From the NCBI GenBank assembly GCA_031213475.1, contig JARUPZ010000009.1, positions 6,419,601 to 6,483,600 on the forward strand: a stretch of 64,000 nucleotides of DNA. The letters are read 5' to 3'. How positions within the stretch are numbered: position 1 is the stretch's first letter; the number at the start of each line of letters is the position of its first letter. Below the pieces are notes generated by a model, which did no database searches, was not told the origin of the DNA, and was given only the letters and a program-made list of their open reading frames with translations. Origin of the DNA: Nereocystis luetkeana (Eukaryota; Sar; Phaeophyceae; Laminariales; Laminariaceae). The position numbers and the translations under genes are program-made. This document shows positions 1-11,136 of the stretch, in pieces.

Positions 1-1416
1 CTGTAAACAACAATGGCAGCTGTTAAGAAAAAACAATTGGTTATAGTAGTGTGCCAAACAAAAACAACGGCATCAGCAGCACATACATATAGAAATAGTA
101 GTACCCGTACAATACCCCTGTCTCGGTGTGAGCTCGTACCTAGAAAAAACGAAATTACATTTGTTTTTGGGTATACGTACTGCTGTAGTACCTGGTATGT
201 ATTTGTGTTTTGTATTTAGTGCTGAAGGTCGACAACATGCGGGAACAACAACAACCACGCCAACAACAACAACATAGACAACAGCTGCAGCAGCAGCAGC
301 AGCGGCAAACCCTGACTCAAAGCCGCGTACAACAGCAACTATGCGGAAGACGTCTGCGTACACAACAAAATCAGCATCAGGGACGATGTGCGCGCGGGGT
401 TATAGCAGCAGGAAACGCAGCAGTAGCAGCAGTAGAAGCAGCAGCAATGGGCTGCGCCACAAATTCGTGTTCTCGCGTGTGGGAACACAGCAACGACGAC
501 GACGACAACAGCAAGAACAACAACAACAACAACAACAACCACAAAAACAACAACATCCACAACAACATCAACAACAACAGCATGAACAACAACAGCATGA
601 ACAACAACAGCAGCAGCGGCGGTAGACCCTGCTGTTGAGGAAACGAACGCAGGCTGTAAACAACAACGGCAGTAGCAGCGGCAGCAGCAGCAGCAGCAGC
701 AGCACGAAAGCAAATGTCAATAGGCGCAGTATTAATATCGCATAAACAAATGGCATTATTAGTACGTTTTAGTCTTGGATTTAGCGTTAAAGGTCGACTA
801 CGTGCGGGAACAGCAACAGCACCACCACCAACAGCATATCAGGTAAACAACAGCAGCAACAGCGAAGGTAGACAGCTGCCTCGGTGTGGAAAGGAACGCA
901 GGCTGTAACGAACAACGGCAGCAGCAGCGGCAACAGCAGCGCATACGCGTACTATAAAAACACGGAGGCAAAAACATCTTGGTTGTAGATTCAATCCTGG
1001 AGGTCGAGCATGCGGGAACAGCAACGTCAACAACAACGCTAACAGGAGCAGCAGCAGCAGCAGCAGCAGCGGCAGGAGATACTGACTCAAAGGTCCCTAC
1101 AACAGCAACAACGCGAACGACGACTACGTAAACCAACCTGAAATGAGAAAAGCAGCATCAGGGGCGGTAGGCGCGCAGGGGAACAACATCAGGAAAAGGT
1201 GCAGCAGCAGAAGTAGCAGCAGCAATGGGCTCCGCCACCAAGTCGTGTTCTCGTATATTAGTACCAAAAATTGCAAGTAGTGTGGAAAAAACTCAACAAC
1301 AGCAGCCGCGGCGGTAGACGTAGGCGACAAACAACATCAGCAACAACAACAACAACAACAACCACAACAACAACACCAACAACGACAAACACACCAACAA
1401 CAACACCAACAACAGC

Positions 1417-1448
<32 letters not shown>

Positions 1449-1512
1449 CGGGATGAACAACAACAGCAGCAGCGGCGGTAGGCAACTGTCTCGGTGTGGA
1501 AAGAAACGCAGA
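1..1512. repeat. Array unit 1
   Basis: This 1512 bp unit has sub-blocks at 1, 654 and 903. Its first CAA tract is at about 504-620 and its second at about 1334-1470. The first part carries the variant agctcgtacctag and the tail carries gtaccaaaaattg and gtggaaaaaac. The head matches unit 2 and the tail matches unit 4. A TATA-like actataaaaaca lies at about 950 and recurs in every unit, but nothing else suggests a promoter. Confidence 0.9.
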
Positions 1513-3035
1513 CTGTAAACAACAATGGCAGCTGTTAAGAAAAAACAATTGGTTATAGTAGTGTGCCAAACAAAAACAACGGCATCAGCAGCACATACAT
1601 ATAGAAATAGTAGTACCCGTACAATACCCCTGTCTCGGTGTGAGCTCGTACCTAGAAAAAACGAAATTACATTTGTTTTTGGGTATACGTACTGCTGTAG
1701 TACCTGGTATGTATTTGTGTTTTGTATTTAGTGCTGAAGGTCGACAACATGCGGGAACAACAACAACCACGCCAACAACAACAACATAGACAACAGCTGC
1801 AGCAGCAGCAGCAGCAGCGGCAAACCCTGACTCAAAGCCGCGTACAACAGCAACTATGCGGAAGACGTCTGCGTACACAACAAAATCAGCATCAGGGACG
1901 ATGTGCGCGCGGGGTTATAGCAGCAGGAAACGCAGCAGTAGCAGCAGTAGAAGCAGCAGCAATGGGCTGCGCCACAAATTCGTGTTCTCGCGTGTGGGAA
2001 CACAGCAACGACGACGACGACAACAGCAAGAACAACAACAACAACAACAACCACAAAAACAACAACATCCACAACAACATCAACAACAACAGCATGAACA
2101 ACAACAGCATGAACAACAACAGCAGCAGCGGCGGTAGACCCTGCTGTTGAGGAAACGAACGCAGGCTGTAAACAACAACGGCAGTAGCAGCGGCAGCAGC
2201 AGCAGCAGCAGCAGCACGAAAGCAAATGTCAGCAGGCGCAGTATTAATATCGCATAAACAAATGGCATTATTAGTACGTTTTAGTCTTGGATTTAGCGTT
2301 AAAGGTCGACTACGTGCGGGAACAGCAACAGCACCACCACCAACAGCATATCAGGTAAACAACAGCAGCAACAGCGAAGGTAGACAGCTGCCTCGGTGTG
2401 GAAAGGAACGCAGGCTGTAACGAACAACGGCAGCAGCAGCGGCAACAGCAGCGCATACGCGTACTATAAAAACACGGAGGCAAAAACATCTTGGTTGTAG
2501 ATTCAATCCTGGAGGTCGAGCATGCGGGAACAGCAACGTCAAACACAACACTAACAGGAGCAGCAGCAGCAGCAGCAGCAGCGGCAGGAGATACTGACTC
2601 AAAGGTCCCTACAACAGCAACAACGCGAACGACGACTACGTAAACCAACCTGAAATGAGAAAAGCAGCATCAGGGGCGGTAGGCGCGCAGGGGAACAACA
2701 TCAGGAAAACGTGAGCAGCAGAAGTAGCAGCAGCAATGGGCTCCGCCACCAAGTCGTGTTCTCGTATATTAGTACGAAAAATTGCAAGTAGTGTGGACAA
2801 AACTCAACAACAGCAGCCGCGGCGGTAGACGTAGGCGACAAACAACATCAGCAACAACAACAACAACCACAACAACAACACCAACAACGACAAACACACC
2901 AACAACAACACCAACAACAGCAACAACGACAAACACACCAACAACAACACCAACAACAGCAACAACAACAACAACAACAACAACAACAGCAGCAGCGGCG
3001 GTAGGCAACTGTCTCGGTGTGGCAAGAAACGCAGG
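1513..3035. repeat. Array unit 2
   Basis: This 1523 bp unit is nearly identical to unit 1 over the first kilobase. Its tail instead matches unit 3: it has gtacgaaaaattg, gtggacaaaac, and an extra copy of an acgacaaacacaccaac block inside the second CAA tract (about 2849-2995). Confidence 0.9.
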
Positions 3036-3553
3036 CTGTAAACAACAATGGCAGCTGTTAAGGAAAAACAATTGGTTATAGTAGCGTGCCAAATAAAAAC
3101 AACGGCATCAGCAGCACATACATATAGAAATGGCAGTACGCGTACAATACCCCTGTCTCGGTGTGAGCTCGAACCAAGAAAAAACGAAATTACATTTGTT
3201 TTTGGGTATACGTACTTCTGTAGTACCTGGTATGTATTTGTGTTTTGTATTTAGTGCTGAAGGTCGACAACATGCGGGAACAACAACAACCACGCCAACA
3301 ACAACAACATAGACAACAGCTGCAGCAGCAGCAGCAGCGGCAAACCCTGACTCAAAGCCGCGTACAACAGCAACTATGCGGAAGACGTCTGCGTACACAA
3401 CAAAATCAGCATCAGGGACGATGTGCGCGCGGGGTTATAGCAGCAAGAAACGCAGCAGCAGCAGCAGTAGAAGCAGCAGCAATGGGCTGCGCCACAAATT
3501 CGTGTTCTCGCGTGCGGGAACACAGCAACGACGACGACGACCACAGCAACAAG

Positions 3554-3588
<35 letters not shown>

Positions 3589-4489
3589 CCACAACAACAA
3601 CAACATCCACAGCAACAACAACAACAACAACAACAGCATGAACAACAACAGCAGCAGCGGCGGTAGACACTGCTGTTGAGGAAACGAACGCAGGCTGTAA
3701 ACAACAACGGCAGTAGCAGCGGCAGCAGCAGCAGCAGCAGCACGAAAGCAAATGTCAATAGGCGCAGTATTAATATCGCATAAACAAATGGCATTATTAG
3801 TACGTTTTGGTCTTGGATTTAGCGTTAAAGGTCGACTACGTGCGGGAACAGCAACCGCACCACCACCAACAGCATACCAGGTAAACAACAGCAGCAACAG
3901 CGAAGGTAGACAGCTGCCTCGGTGTGGAAAGGAACGCAGGCTGTAACGAACAACGGCAGCAGCAGCGGCAACAGCAGCGCATACGCGTACTATAAAAACA
4001 CGGAGGCAAAAACATCTTGGTTGTAGATTCAATCCTAGAGGTCGAACATGCGGGAACAGCAACGCCAACAACAACACTAACAGCAGCAGGAGCAGCAGCA
4101 GCAGCAGCAGCGGCAGTAGATACTGACTCAAAGGTCCCTACAACAGCAACAACGCGAACGACGACTACGTAAACCAACCTGAAATGAGAAAAGCAGCATC
4201 CGGGGCGGTAGGCGCGCAGGGGAACAACATCAGGAAAAGGTTAGCAGCAGAAGTAGCAGCAGCAATGGGCTCCGCCACCAAGTCGTGTTCTCGTATATTA
4301 GTACGAAAAATTGCAAGTAGTGTGGACAAAACTCAACAACAGCAGCCGCGGCGGTAGACGTAGGCGACAAACAACATCAGCAACAACAACAACAACCACA
4401 ACAACAACACCAACAACGACAAACACACCAACAACAACACCAACAACAGCAACAACGACAAACACACCAACAACAACACCAACAACACC

Positions 4490-4529
<40 letters not shown>

Positions 4530-4576
4530 GCAGCAGCGGCGGTAGGCAACTGTCTCGGTGTGGCAAGAAACGCAGG
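3036..4576. repeat. Array unit 3
   Basis: This 1541 bp unit shares head variants with unit 4 (agctcgaaccaag, gtacttctgtag, ttttggtcttgg, cctagaggtcgaac) and tail variants with unit 2. The first CAA tract (about 3546-3655) and the second (about 4378-4535, with the duplicated block) are the longest in the array. Confidence 0.9.
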
Positions 4577-6030
4577 CTGTAAACAACAATGGCAGCTGTT
4601 AAGAAAAAACAATTGGTTGGAGTAGTGTGCCAAATGAAAACAACGGCATCAGCAGCACTTACATCTAGAAATGGCAGTACGCGTACAATACCCCTGTCTC
4701 GGTGTGAGCTCGAACCAAGAAAAAACGAAAATACATTTGTTTTTGGGTATACGTACTTCTGTAGTACCTGGTATGTATTTGTGTTTTGTATTTAGTGCTG
4801 AAGGGCGACAACATGCGGGAACAACAACAACCACGCCAACAACAACAGCATAGACAACAGCTGCAGCAGCAGCAGCAGCGGCAAACCCTGACTCAAAGCC
4901 GCGTACAACAGCAACTATGCGGAAGACGTCTGCGTACACAACAAAATCAGCATCAGGGACGATAGGCGCGCGGGGTTATAGCAGCAGGAAACGCAGCAGC
5001 AGCAGCAGCAGTAGAAGCAGCAGCAATGGGCTGCGCCACAAATTCGTGTTCTCGCGTGCGGGAACACAGCAACGACGACGACGACAACAGCAACAACAAC
5101 AACAACAACAACAACAACCACCACAACAACAACATCCACAACAACAACAACAACAACAACAGCATGAACAACAACAGCAGCAGCGGCGGTAGACCCTGCT
5201 GTTGAGGAAACGAACGCAGGCTGTAAACAACAACGGCAGTAGCAGCGGCAGCAGCAGCAGCAGCACGAAAGCAAATGTCAATAGGCGCAGTATAAATATC
5301 GCATAAACAAATGGCATTATTAGTACGTTTTGGTCTTGGATTTAGCGTTAAAGGTCGACTACGTGCGGGAACAGCAACCGCACCACCACCAACAGCATAC
5401 CAGGTAAACAACAGCAGCAACAGCGAAGGTAGACAGCTGCCTCGGTGTGGAAAGGAACGCAGGCTGTAACGAACAACGGCAGCAGCAGCGGCAACAGCAG
5501 CGCATACGCGTACTATAAAAACACGGAGGCAAAAACATCTTGGTTGTAGATTCAATCCTAGAGGTCGAACATGCGGGAACAGCAACGTCAACAACAACAC
5601 TAACAGCAGCAGGAGCAGCAGCAGCAGCAGCAGCGGCAGTAGATACTGACTCAAAGGTCCCTACAACAGCAACAACGCGAACGACGACTACGTAAACCAA
5701 CCTGAAATGAGAAAAGCAGCATCAGGGGCGGTAGGCGCGCAGGGGAACAACATCAGGAAAAGGTGCAGCAGCAGAAGTAGCAGCAACAATGGGCTCCGCC
5801 ACTAAGTCGTGTTCTCGTATATTAGTACCAAAAAGTGCAAGTAGTGTGGAAAAAACTCAACAACAGCAGCCGCGGCGGTAGACGTAGGCGACAAACAACA
5901 TCAGCAACAACAACAACAACCACAACAACAACACCAACAACGACAAACACACCAACAACAACACCAACAACAGCAACAACAACAACAACAACAACAACAA
6001 CCACCACAACAACAACAACAGCAGCCGCGG
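4577..6030. repeat. Array unit 4 (truncated)
   Basis: Homology follows unit 3 through the head, then a unit-1-like tail (gtaccaaaaagtg, gtggaaaaaac). It breaks off at about 6030, inside the sequence that follows the second CAA tract, so the terminal ~100 bp (the CGGTAGGCAACTGTCTCGG segment) is missing. This is the right edge of the array. Confidence 0.88.
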
Positions 6031-6545
6031 CAGTATTAATAGGTAGCACACAACAACACCACCAATAGCAACAGCAACAGAGAAGCACATAACGCAATTC
6101 ACCGCCACCTCCTGTCTTGAGCGTGAAGGACACGGTGCGGACGTCGATAGGCCTGGCGCTTAATTCAGAGTATTTGGGCCACTTCAAGATTATCCCGCTG
6201 CCGGGGCAGGTGTCGTGGTGGCCGGTCGCTAAATCGACCTTGCCTCCAAAGTTCTGTCTTCATTATATAGCTGGGAGATGCAGCGGTTGCACTTTACAGT
6301 GGGATTGAGCACTGAAATGGACAGGGGGGTTCTGTTCGAAATGGGCTTCCAAGATCCGCCAGAAAGAGCGAGGCAGAGGTGTATTGAAGGCAGAACCTTT
6401 AATATCGGCAGCAGGAAAAAGTGCAGTCCACTCTGTAGAAGCAGCACCACCAGGAGCAGGCGATGACATCTACGAGGCAGGAGCGGCACTAGCGGGATAA
6501 GCCCCCGGTACCAACGGAAGCGGCGAAAGCAAAAGCAGCACCAGC
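6031..6545. other. Array flank with a short unassigned open frame
   Basis: After a 60-bp CAA-rich tail the sequence becomes ordinary. A plus-strand open frame runs from 6117 to 6308 (63 codons) and ends in a C-x7-C-x2-C pattern (FCLHYIAGRCSGC). This loosely recalls the start of a CCCH zinc finger, but the fourth ligand is missing before the stop. The same frame stays open after that stop up to a second one near 6498. I see no homology that I trust. It could be a decayed gene or chance. Confidence 0.3.
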
Positions 6546-6620
6546 AGGAGCGGCACCAAAAGGAGCGGCACGAGCACGAGCGGCACAAGCAGGAGCGGCA
6601 CGAGCAGGAGCAACGCCAGC
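6546..6620. repeat. 15-bp minisatellite (five units)
   Basis: Five 15-bp units of the form AGGAGCGGCACSARS run from 6546 to 6620, with degenerate copies just upstream (6516-6545). Because 15 is a multiple of three, every frame reads as a short peptide repeat (Ser/Gly/Thr/Arg on plus, Ala-rich on minus). The minus-strand frames across it are by-products of this. Confidence 0.85.
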
Positions 6621-7057
6621 AGAAGGCCAACTGGCCAAGCGGTATACGAAGAGGCAGCACCAGCGTGACGCCCGTCGTATGCTGTCTACATGTGTCCACA
6701 CACCCAAATAATACAAAGACCCGCGTCGTAGTCCTGTGTTGAAACTATTACGGAACGAAATAGAAAAACAAATGGTCTACTATCGTATGTATGCCGTCTT
6801 ATAGCCGATCTCTTCGGGCCGAGGCAGCTAGCTGAGATCAACGGCAGTCCTGTTGAATCTGTTCCCGAAATATCCCTCTACTTCCGAATAGGACCAAGCT
6901 CTCGCGAATCAGGGTTGACAATCTTGCGAAAGGCCACCGAAACGCTCCCACGGCGACCGACCAGAGAAAACCAATTTTTAGTTTTGTTTATATATATATA
7001 TATATATATATATCGCGAGTTGGGGTGGGAGCAGATTCAATATTCCCGATAACAGCG
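6621..7057. other. Unassigned sequence with a TA microsatellite
   Basis: No gene is recognised. A (TA)n run occupies 6988-7013. The rest shows no frame longer than expected by chance. Confidence 0.6.
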
Positions 7058-7166
7058 TTGGGTTGCTGCTGGGGCAGCCCAAGGGGATCCCCCCCTCTCC
7101 AACCCCCGTTCTCCTGCCGGGGGGTTCCACATAAAAATATTACAACGTCGAAAGAAAAGTGCAAAG
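7058..7166 (+). repeat. Dispersed repeat, copy 1
   Basis: About 110 bp that aligns with 7896-8005 in the same orientation. Both start with a TTGGGGTTGCTG-like block, pass through two C/G-rich hairpin-prone stretches (GGGG..CCCCC), and end with a GAAAGAAAAG-type A-rich tail. Similarity is roughly 70 percent by eye. It is probably a fragment of a dispersed repeat of unknown class. Confidence 0.6.
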
Positions 7167-7895
7167 CAGAGTATTCTCGAAATAATGAGATAATGGGAGT
7201 TTTTTACGCATGTCAGAAGGTTAGCCAATCCGTTGAATGCGGTGTCCCACGGTGGCATGGATCGTAGCCCTTGGTACACCCACATTGCCTCGTACATAGC
7301 CGCAACTTGCACGTCACAGCGCAGTGAAGCAGAGGCAACGTTACAGGTTCAAGGTGTGATACAGACTAGTTTGAGTTCCCACCCACCCGTCCGTGCTTTT
7401 GAGGGAGTCAGCGTTGGGGGAGTAAAATGGTTGCAGTAACTTGTGTGTTTGTTGCTGTTTGTTAGACGTACCCGTTACGTTCGATGGTGGTACGAACGGG
7501 TGTCGTAGATTGCGCAAGCGGCGGCGCGGCTGGCCGCCTCGTTTGACGTTTTCGTTTGTTTTAACGCAAGTAAGTGGGTTTCTATATGTTATATAATATA
7601 ATTTGCTATGGTAGTTAAAAACATTGAAGAAGAGGTGCGTCTGCTCGGATTTTGCGCGCAATTTGAAAGTCTAGGAGAGGGGGGTTATCCCGTGCATTAA
7701 CATTGAGGTACGTTGTGATTTAATTTTTTTGGCTGTAAATATATGTGCACGTGGTCGTGAGGCTACCCTGTACCTGGCATGTTTCCTCGGGGTATTTTTC
7801 AGATACTGATTGTCTGATAGGAGTTAGGCAGGCTGGCGTCGAGAGTTCTATGCCGCTAGTGGGGTTGTATGTGGACTCCAGTATACGGATGTGAG

Positions 7896-8005
7896 CTTGG
7901 GGTTGCTGTCGCGGCAAGCCTGGGGGGTCACCCTCTCTCCAGCCCCCCGTCTCCGGGCGGGGGGTTGTGCACTGGCAATACAACTTTCAGAAGAAAAGAG
8001 CAAAA
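7896..8005 (+). repeat. Dispersed repeat, copy 2
   Basis: This is the partner of 7058-7166. The sequence between the two copies (7167-7895) is unrelated and contains no convincing gene. A transposon boundary cannot be fixed from two copies. Confidence 0.6.
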
Positions 8006-8350
8006 GTCGTTTTTTGTTTTTTTTTCCCGATTCATGAGAATGAAAACACGATCCTCTGTTATAGACAAAACCCTCACGAATCGTTTCATTTTTTTGTTTC
8101 GTTAGAGCGACCCTGATTCACGACAAAAAAATCACGATTTGAGACAAACAAAATCACGATACGTGAAAAAAACAAAAAATGCCGGGGTCGGTCCTAATCG
8201 GCGATGGGTAATGCAGAGCGACGGGGGATTGTATTGAACCAACACTAATGGAAAACTACGCACGCGGTCCTATGTGTATCCGGGATGTTCGGGTTCAGTA
8301 TTAATTAGAAGAAAAAAAATGTCTTCATGGCGTGGTGGATGTAGAATACA
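8006..8350. other. No feature seen
   Basis: A/T-rich runs and no convincing open frame. Several related strings such as acgattc/atcacgat recur between 8036 and 8165, which suggests weak short-period repetition. Confidence 0.5.
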
Positions 8351-8505
8351 CCGGAGCAGCAGCAGCAGCAGCAGCAACTTTAACAGCAGTAGGGCACACG
8401 AGAGCAGGGTTGGCGTCGATGCACGATCGGCTCCGGAGCAGCAGCAGCAGCATCAGCAGTAGTAGGGCACACGAGAGCAGGGTTGGCGTCAATGTACGAT
8501 AGGCT
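8351..8505. repeat. Two-unit tandem duplication, 73-bp period, with CAG tracts
   Basis: The block AGGGCACACGAGAGCAGGG begins at 8391 and again at 8464. Each copy is preceded by a CAG tract (8355-8376 and 8438-8461) and followed by GTTGGCGTCRATGYACGAT. The two copies are almost identical, so the duplication is recent. Confidence 0.88.
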
Positions 8506-8782
8506 TTTGTCTGCGTAAATTATTTCAACCCTTTCTTTGTACGCGTACTGTGTGTTGCGTGTTTCCTGGTTCCTCAAGGCGGAATTGGGCATAATATGTT
8601 GGCGACGATATATCTGTACCTGACTTGTGTTCAATACAGAATATTTTTGGAGCAAGTGCCACCACTCCTACTGCCGTGCGACAACTAACGCAAAGCTTCT
8701 CTTGCTTTTAGGCCCCCTCAAAAGTAGGAGGGTGGGCCTCACATTACCTTTTGCTCCATCAGAAATCTGTTAGAAGAACGGC

Positions 8783-9130
8783 CTGAACGTTGCTGCGGAC
8801 AGGCATATATATTCTGACTAACTAGAAGTACTCGTAGAGTTGGGTTTCTCAACGTAGAACATATAAACATAACTAAACCGTCATAACAGCTGCCACTACT
8901 ACCATGTGTAAATAAATACTGATACACGACTTCAACAGCAGAGCGCCTCGTTCCTCTCAATCTCCTCACTAGTGGGATGAGGGCCTGACGATACAACCTG
9001 CAGCATGTGATAGGTAAATGTTTCGAATGCTGCTGTTGACAGACAGATACATTCTGCCTACCGGTAGTTAGTTGTAGGCTAGCGGTTTGTTGGGCAGACG
9101 TAAAAACATACCAGGGTAAGCGTTATGATA
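8783..9130. repeat. Diverged direct duplication, ~241-bp period
   Basis: The segment starting at 8783 (GAACGTTGCTGCGGACAGG, then a TA-rich ATTCTGACTA) is echoed at 9024 (GAATGCTGCTGTTGACAGA, then ATTCTGCCTA). Both are followed by similar TAG/TTGGGTTT and acataaaaca-type strings. Divergence is high and the exact ends are uncertain. Confidence 0.55.
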
Positions 9131-9270
9131 ATATGCTACGGTTCTGTTTTAGTTTAAACAATGTGTAACCCATGTCGTTACACACGTTGGTTCCCCCACC
9201 TACTCGTGCGTTGACCTTCTCTTCACCAATTGCGACTTCACCCGTTCGAGACGATTTCGCTATTAAATTA

Positions 9271-9369
9271 CGGGGGGCCATAGTTACTATAAACAAATAT
9301 TGTTAGTAAAAATGGTAAAATATATTGGTTTTTATGTAAACCATAGGCCCTAATAACTATGGTCCCCCG
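9271..9369 (+). mobile_element. ~100-bp inverted-repeat MITE, copy 1 (TA target)
   Basis: The 99-bp element starts CGGGGGGCCATAGTTA and ends with its near-complement TAACTATGGTCCCCCG. It is flanked by TA on the left and TG on the right. The A/T-rich interior (GTTAGTAAAAATGG and ATGTAAACCATAGG) matches the reverse complement of the copy at 61166-61266. There is no coding capacity. Short size, terminal inverted repeats and a TA flank fit a Tc1/mariner-type non-autonomous element. The class is inferred. Confidence 0.85.
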
Positions 9370-11105
9370 TGGGAGTGTATGTGAGCGCACAGAGCCTCCG
9401 TGACTGGCGCTGGTTCCGTGTGCGTTGAGCGCGGTGGACAAACGTTCGCGTGTATAATCACAATCACGCACAGTTTAGGGCCAGTATCATTTTTTTTTTG
9501 AATGGAATCCCATTAAAGAGTAGGAAAATGATGTTGATTTTTGATGCAAAATCGCTCAATTCACAAAGGTGAACGACTAACCGAAAGCAATCGAAGAAGC
9601 TAGCGACGGATCGCGCCCACCCCCGTTCACCGCGGCCACGGACCGACTTTTTGTTTGCTGGCACCGCCGAATAGGATAGCGCGCCTGGAATGTTTTCGGT
9701 GGCTGGCGCAGCAGGGATGATAATGCAGCCGCGAACGAAGGTCAGAGTAAAGTTGTGCTCCGCTCGGTGCTCACGTGGCTCCACAGGCAAAAAAGGGTGA
9801 AGGACGGGGCTTGCGACATCCTTGTAGTTTTTGATGCACCACGGATTGTCGCATAATATGTTCTATGGGCCGTCGGACCTTTCCCTGCCGCCGTTCCGAT
9901 GGTTGTGTCTTTCGGGAATGGTGGATTTCGCCTCGGGAGCAGTCGACGACACAGCTCAACTTCCCGTAGGTTGCTCCGGTTCGGGGAGTTTTCCACGTCC
10001 AGTTGGACATCTTCCCCCAAATTTATAACGCGAAAAAAAAATAAAAATGTCTTCTTGTGGAATTGCATTTCTTCATTTTTTTTTAGGCATAGTTTTGAAC
10101 GCCTGCTTGGTGATTCACTTTTTTAAGAGTCAGATGGGAATAATATCAGCGAAAATGTTTTTTTCGCGATCAAATGACAGAAATCATGGTTAGTAGATTC
10201 CCCTATTAATAGTGCAAAAATGTCAACAACGCATCCGACTCTCGTACGATCCGTTTTGAGGACTCCATTTTTTGTTTGAAAAAGCAAGAAAAAAACCCTC
10301 GCGGTTCGCGCCCGCCCGCCTCATTCTTTTTTCCAAAACACGGCCCTAAAATTATAATACAGAACAATATTTCCAGCATACAGTATTATGCCCTTGAATA
10401 TACTTCAAAGCTGCTCCAGTTGAAGTGCTAGTGCGGGGTCATTACCATTACAGCGTGTACGTGTTACGTGCTTCCCGATAACTTCCGGGGCGTGGGGACT
10501 GTAGACAGCTGGGCAACCTGAACTCCCAGGTTATCCGTTGTACCTTTCCGTCGCTTGAAACCTCACGCACATCGCCTTTCGGGTGTTATGCGTCTGAAAG
10601 TCTATTGTGCGGTGTTTTGGTTTTTCGACACGGTCGGTGTAGGAGATTGAGTTCCTACGAGTACACCCTCCATTTGTTGGTTGACGCGCCTGCCATGACC
10701 TACGACGTGCAGACGATAGGTTCGTGCAGATGTTTCAACGAGCCCAGCGCGACGGAGGCATTCGCATTGGTCATTGCTGTCAGAGTCCGCGAAAAAACGT
10801 AAGCACGAGTACAGTAAAACGAAGGGCATGTCTACCCCATAGTGGCAACGTTAGACTTTGCACGCCTTACAGTGGCGCAACATTTACCAGCTGTACGTGT
10901 TCAAAGCAGACAGAAGCAGCCGCCGCAGTAAACCTATTGACGTACAGTTGTTCGTGCAGCAATCAGGAGTAGTTCTTAGAGCTGAACGAAACGTGCACAC
11001 CGAATTGATATGCACGTTGTATACGTAAATCGTCCTGCATAGACACCGTGGCTACACGCTATCCGGAAGAATTACGAAATGGCTGCATGTATGTCCTGCT
11101 ACTTG
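9370..11105. other. Unassigned sequence
   Basis: Overlapping minus-strand frames of 108 codons occur at 9464-9790 and 9742-10068. They are not recognisable and are within chance length for the window. No RNA gene or repeat was noticed. Confidence 0.5.
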
Positions 11106-11136
11106 TTCTCCAGTGAAACCTCGCCTCACTGGAGAA
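11106..11136. repeat. Perfect 11-bp hairpin
   Basis: TTCTCCAGTGA (11106-11116) and TCACTGGAGAA (11126-11136) form a perfect stem around a 9-base loop. No T-run follows and no gene end is adjacent, so it is not a bacterial-type terminator. Its function is unknown. Confidence 0.8.

Larger units (their letters stand above)
1..6030. repeat. Nested tandem array of four ~1.5 kb CAA/CAG-rich units
   Basis: Four head-to-tail units begin at 1, 1513, 3036 and 4577, each marked by the block ctgtaaacaacaatggcagc. Each unit contains related sub-blocks starting at offsets of about 0, 653 and 902, all opening with a CTGTAA..AACAAYGG motif. The sub-blocks share further anchors: GGTCGA followed by a TGCGGGAACA motif, CTGACTCAAAG, and CAATGGGCTSCGCCAC. 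The array is therefore a higher-order repeat built from an older, smaller repeat. CAA and CAG runs change length between units. No reading frame crosses a unit: the longest frames are about 140 codons of polyglutamine or polyasparagine and stop in every unit. I read it as non-coding satellite-like DNA. The left edge lies outside the window. Confidence 0.93.

Noticed and set aside
210..638. Polyglutamine/polyasparagine open frames in each array unit as genes
   Set aside because: They stop within every unit, exist in several frames at once, and arise directly from CAA/CAG tracts. Nothing conserved exists outside the tracts at protein level.
3412..4131. 239- and 233-codon Leu/Ala-rich minus-strand frames in units 3 and 4
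   Set aside because: They are complements of CAG/CAA tracts; indels between units break the same frame in units 1 and 2.
1..6030. CRISPR array
   Set aside because: The units are 1.5 kb with triplet tracts, with no short direct repeats separating unique spacers and no cas genes.
11106..11136. Rho-independent terminator
   Set aside because: No T-run after the stem, no upstream gene, and the DNA appears eukaryotic.
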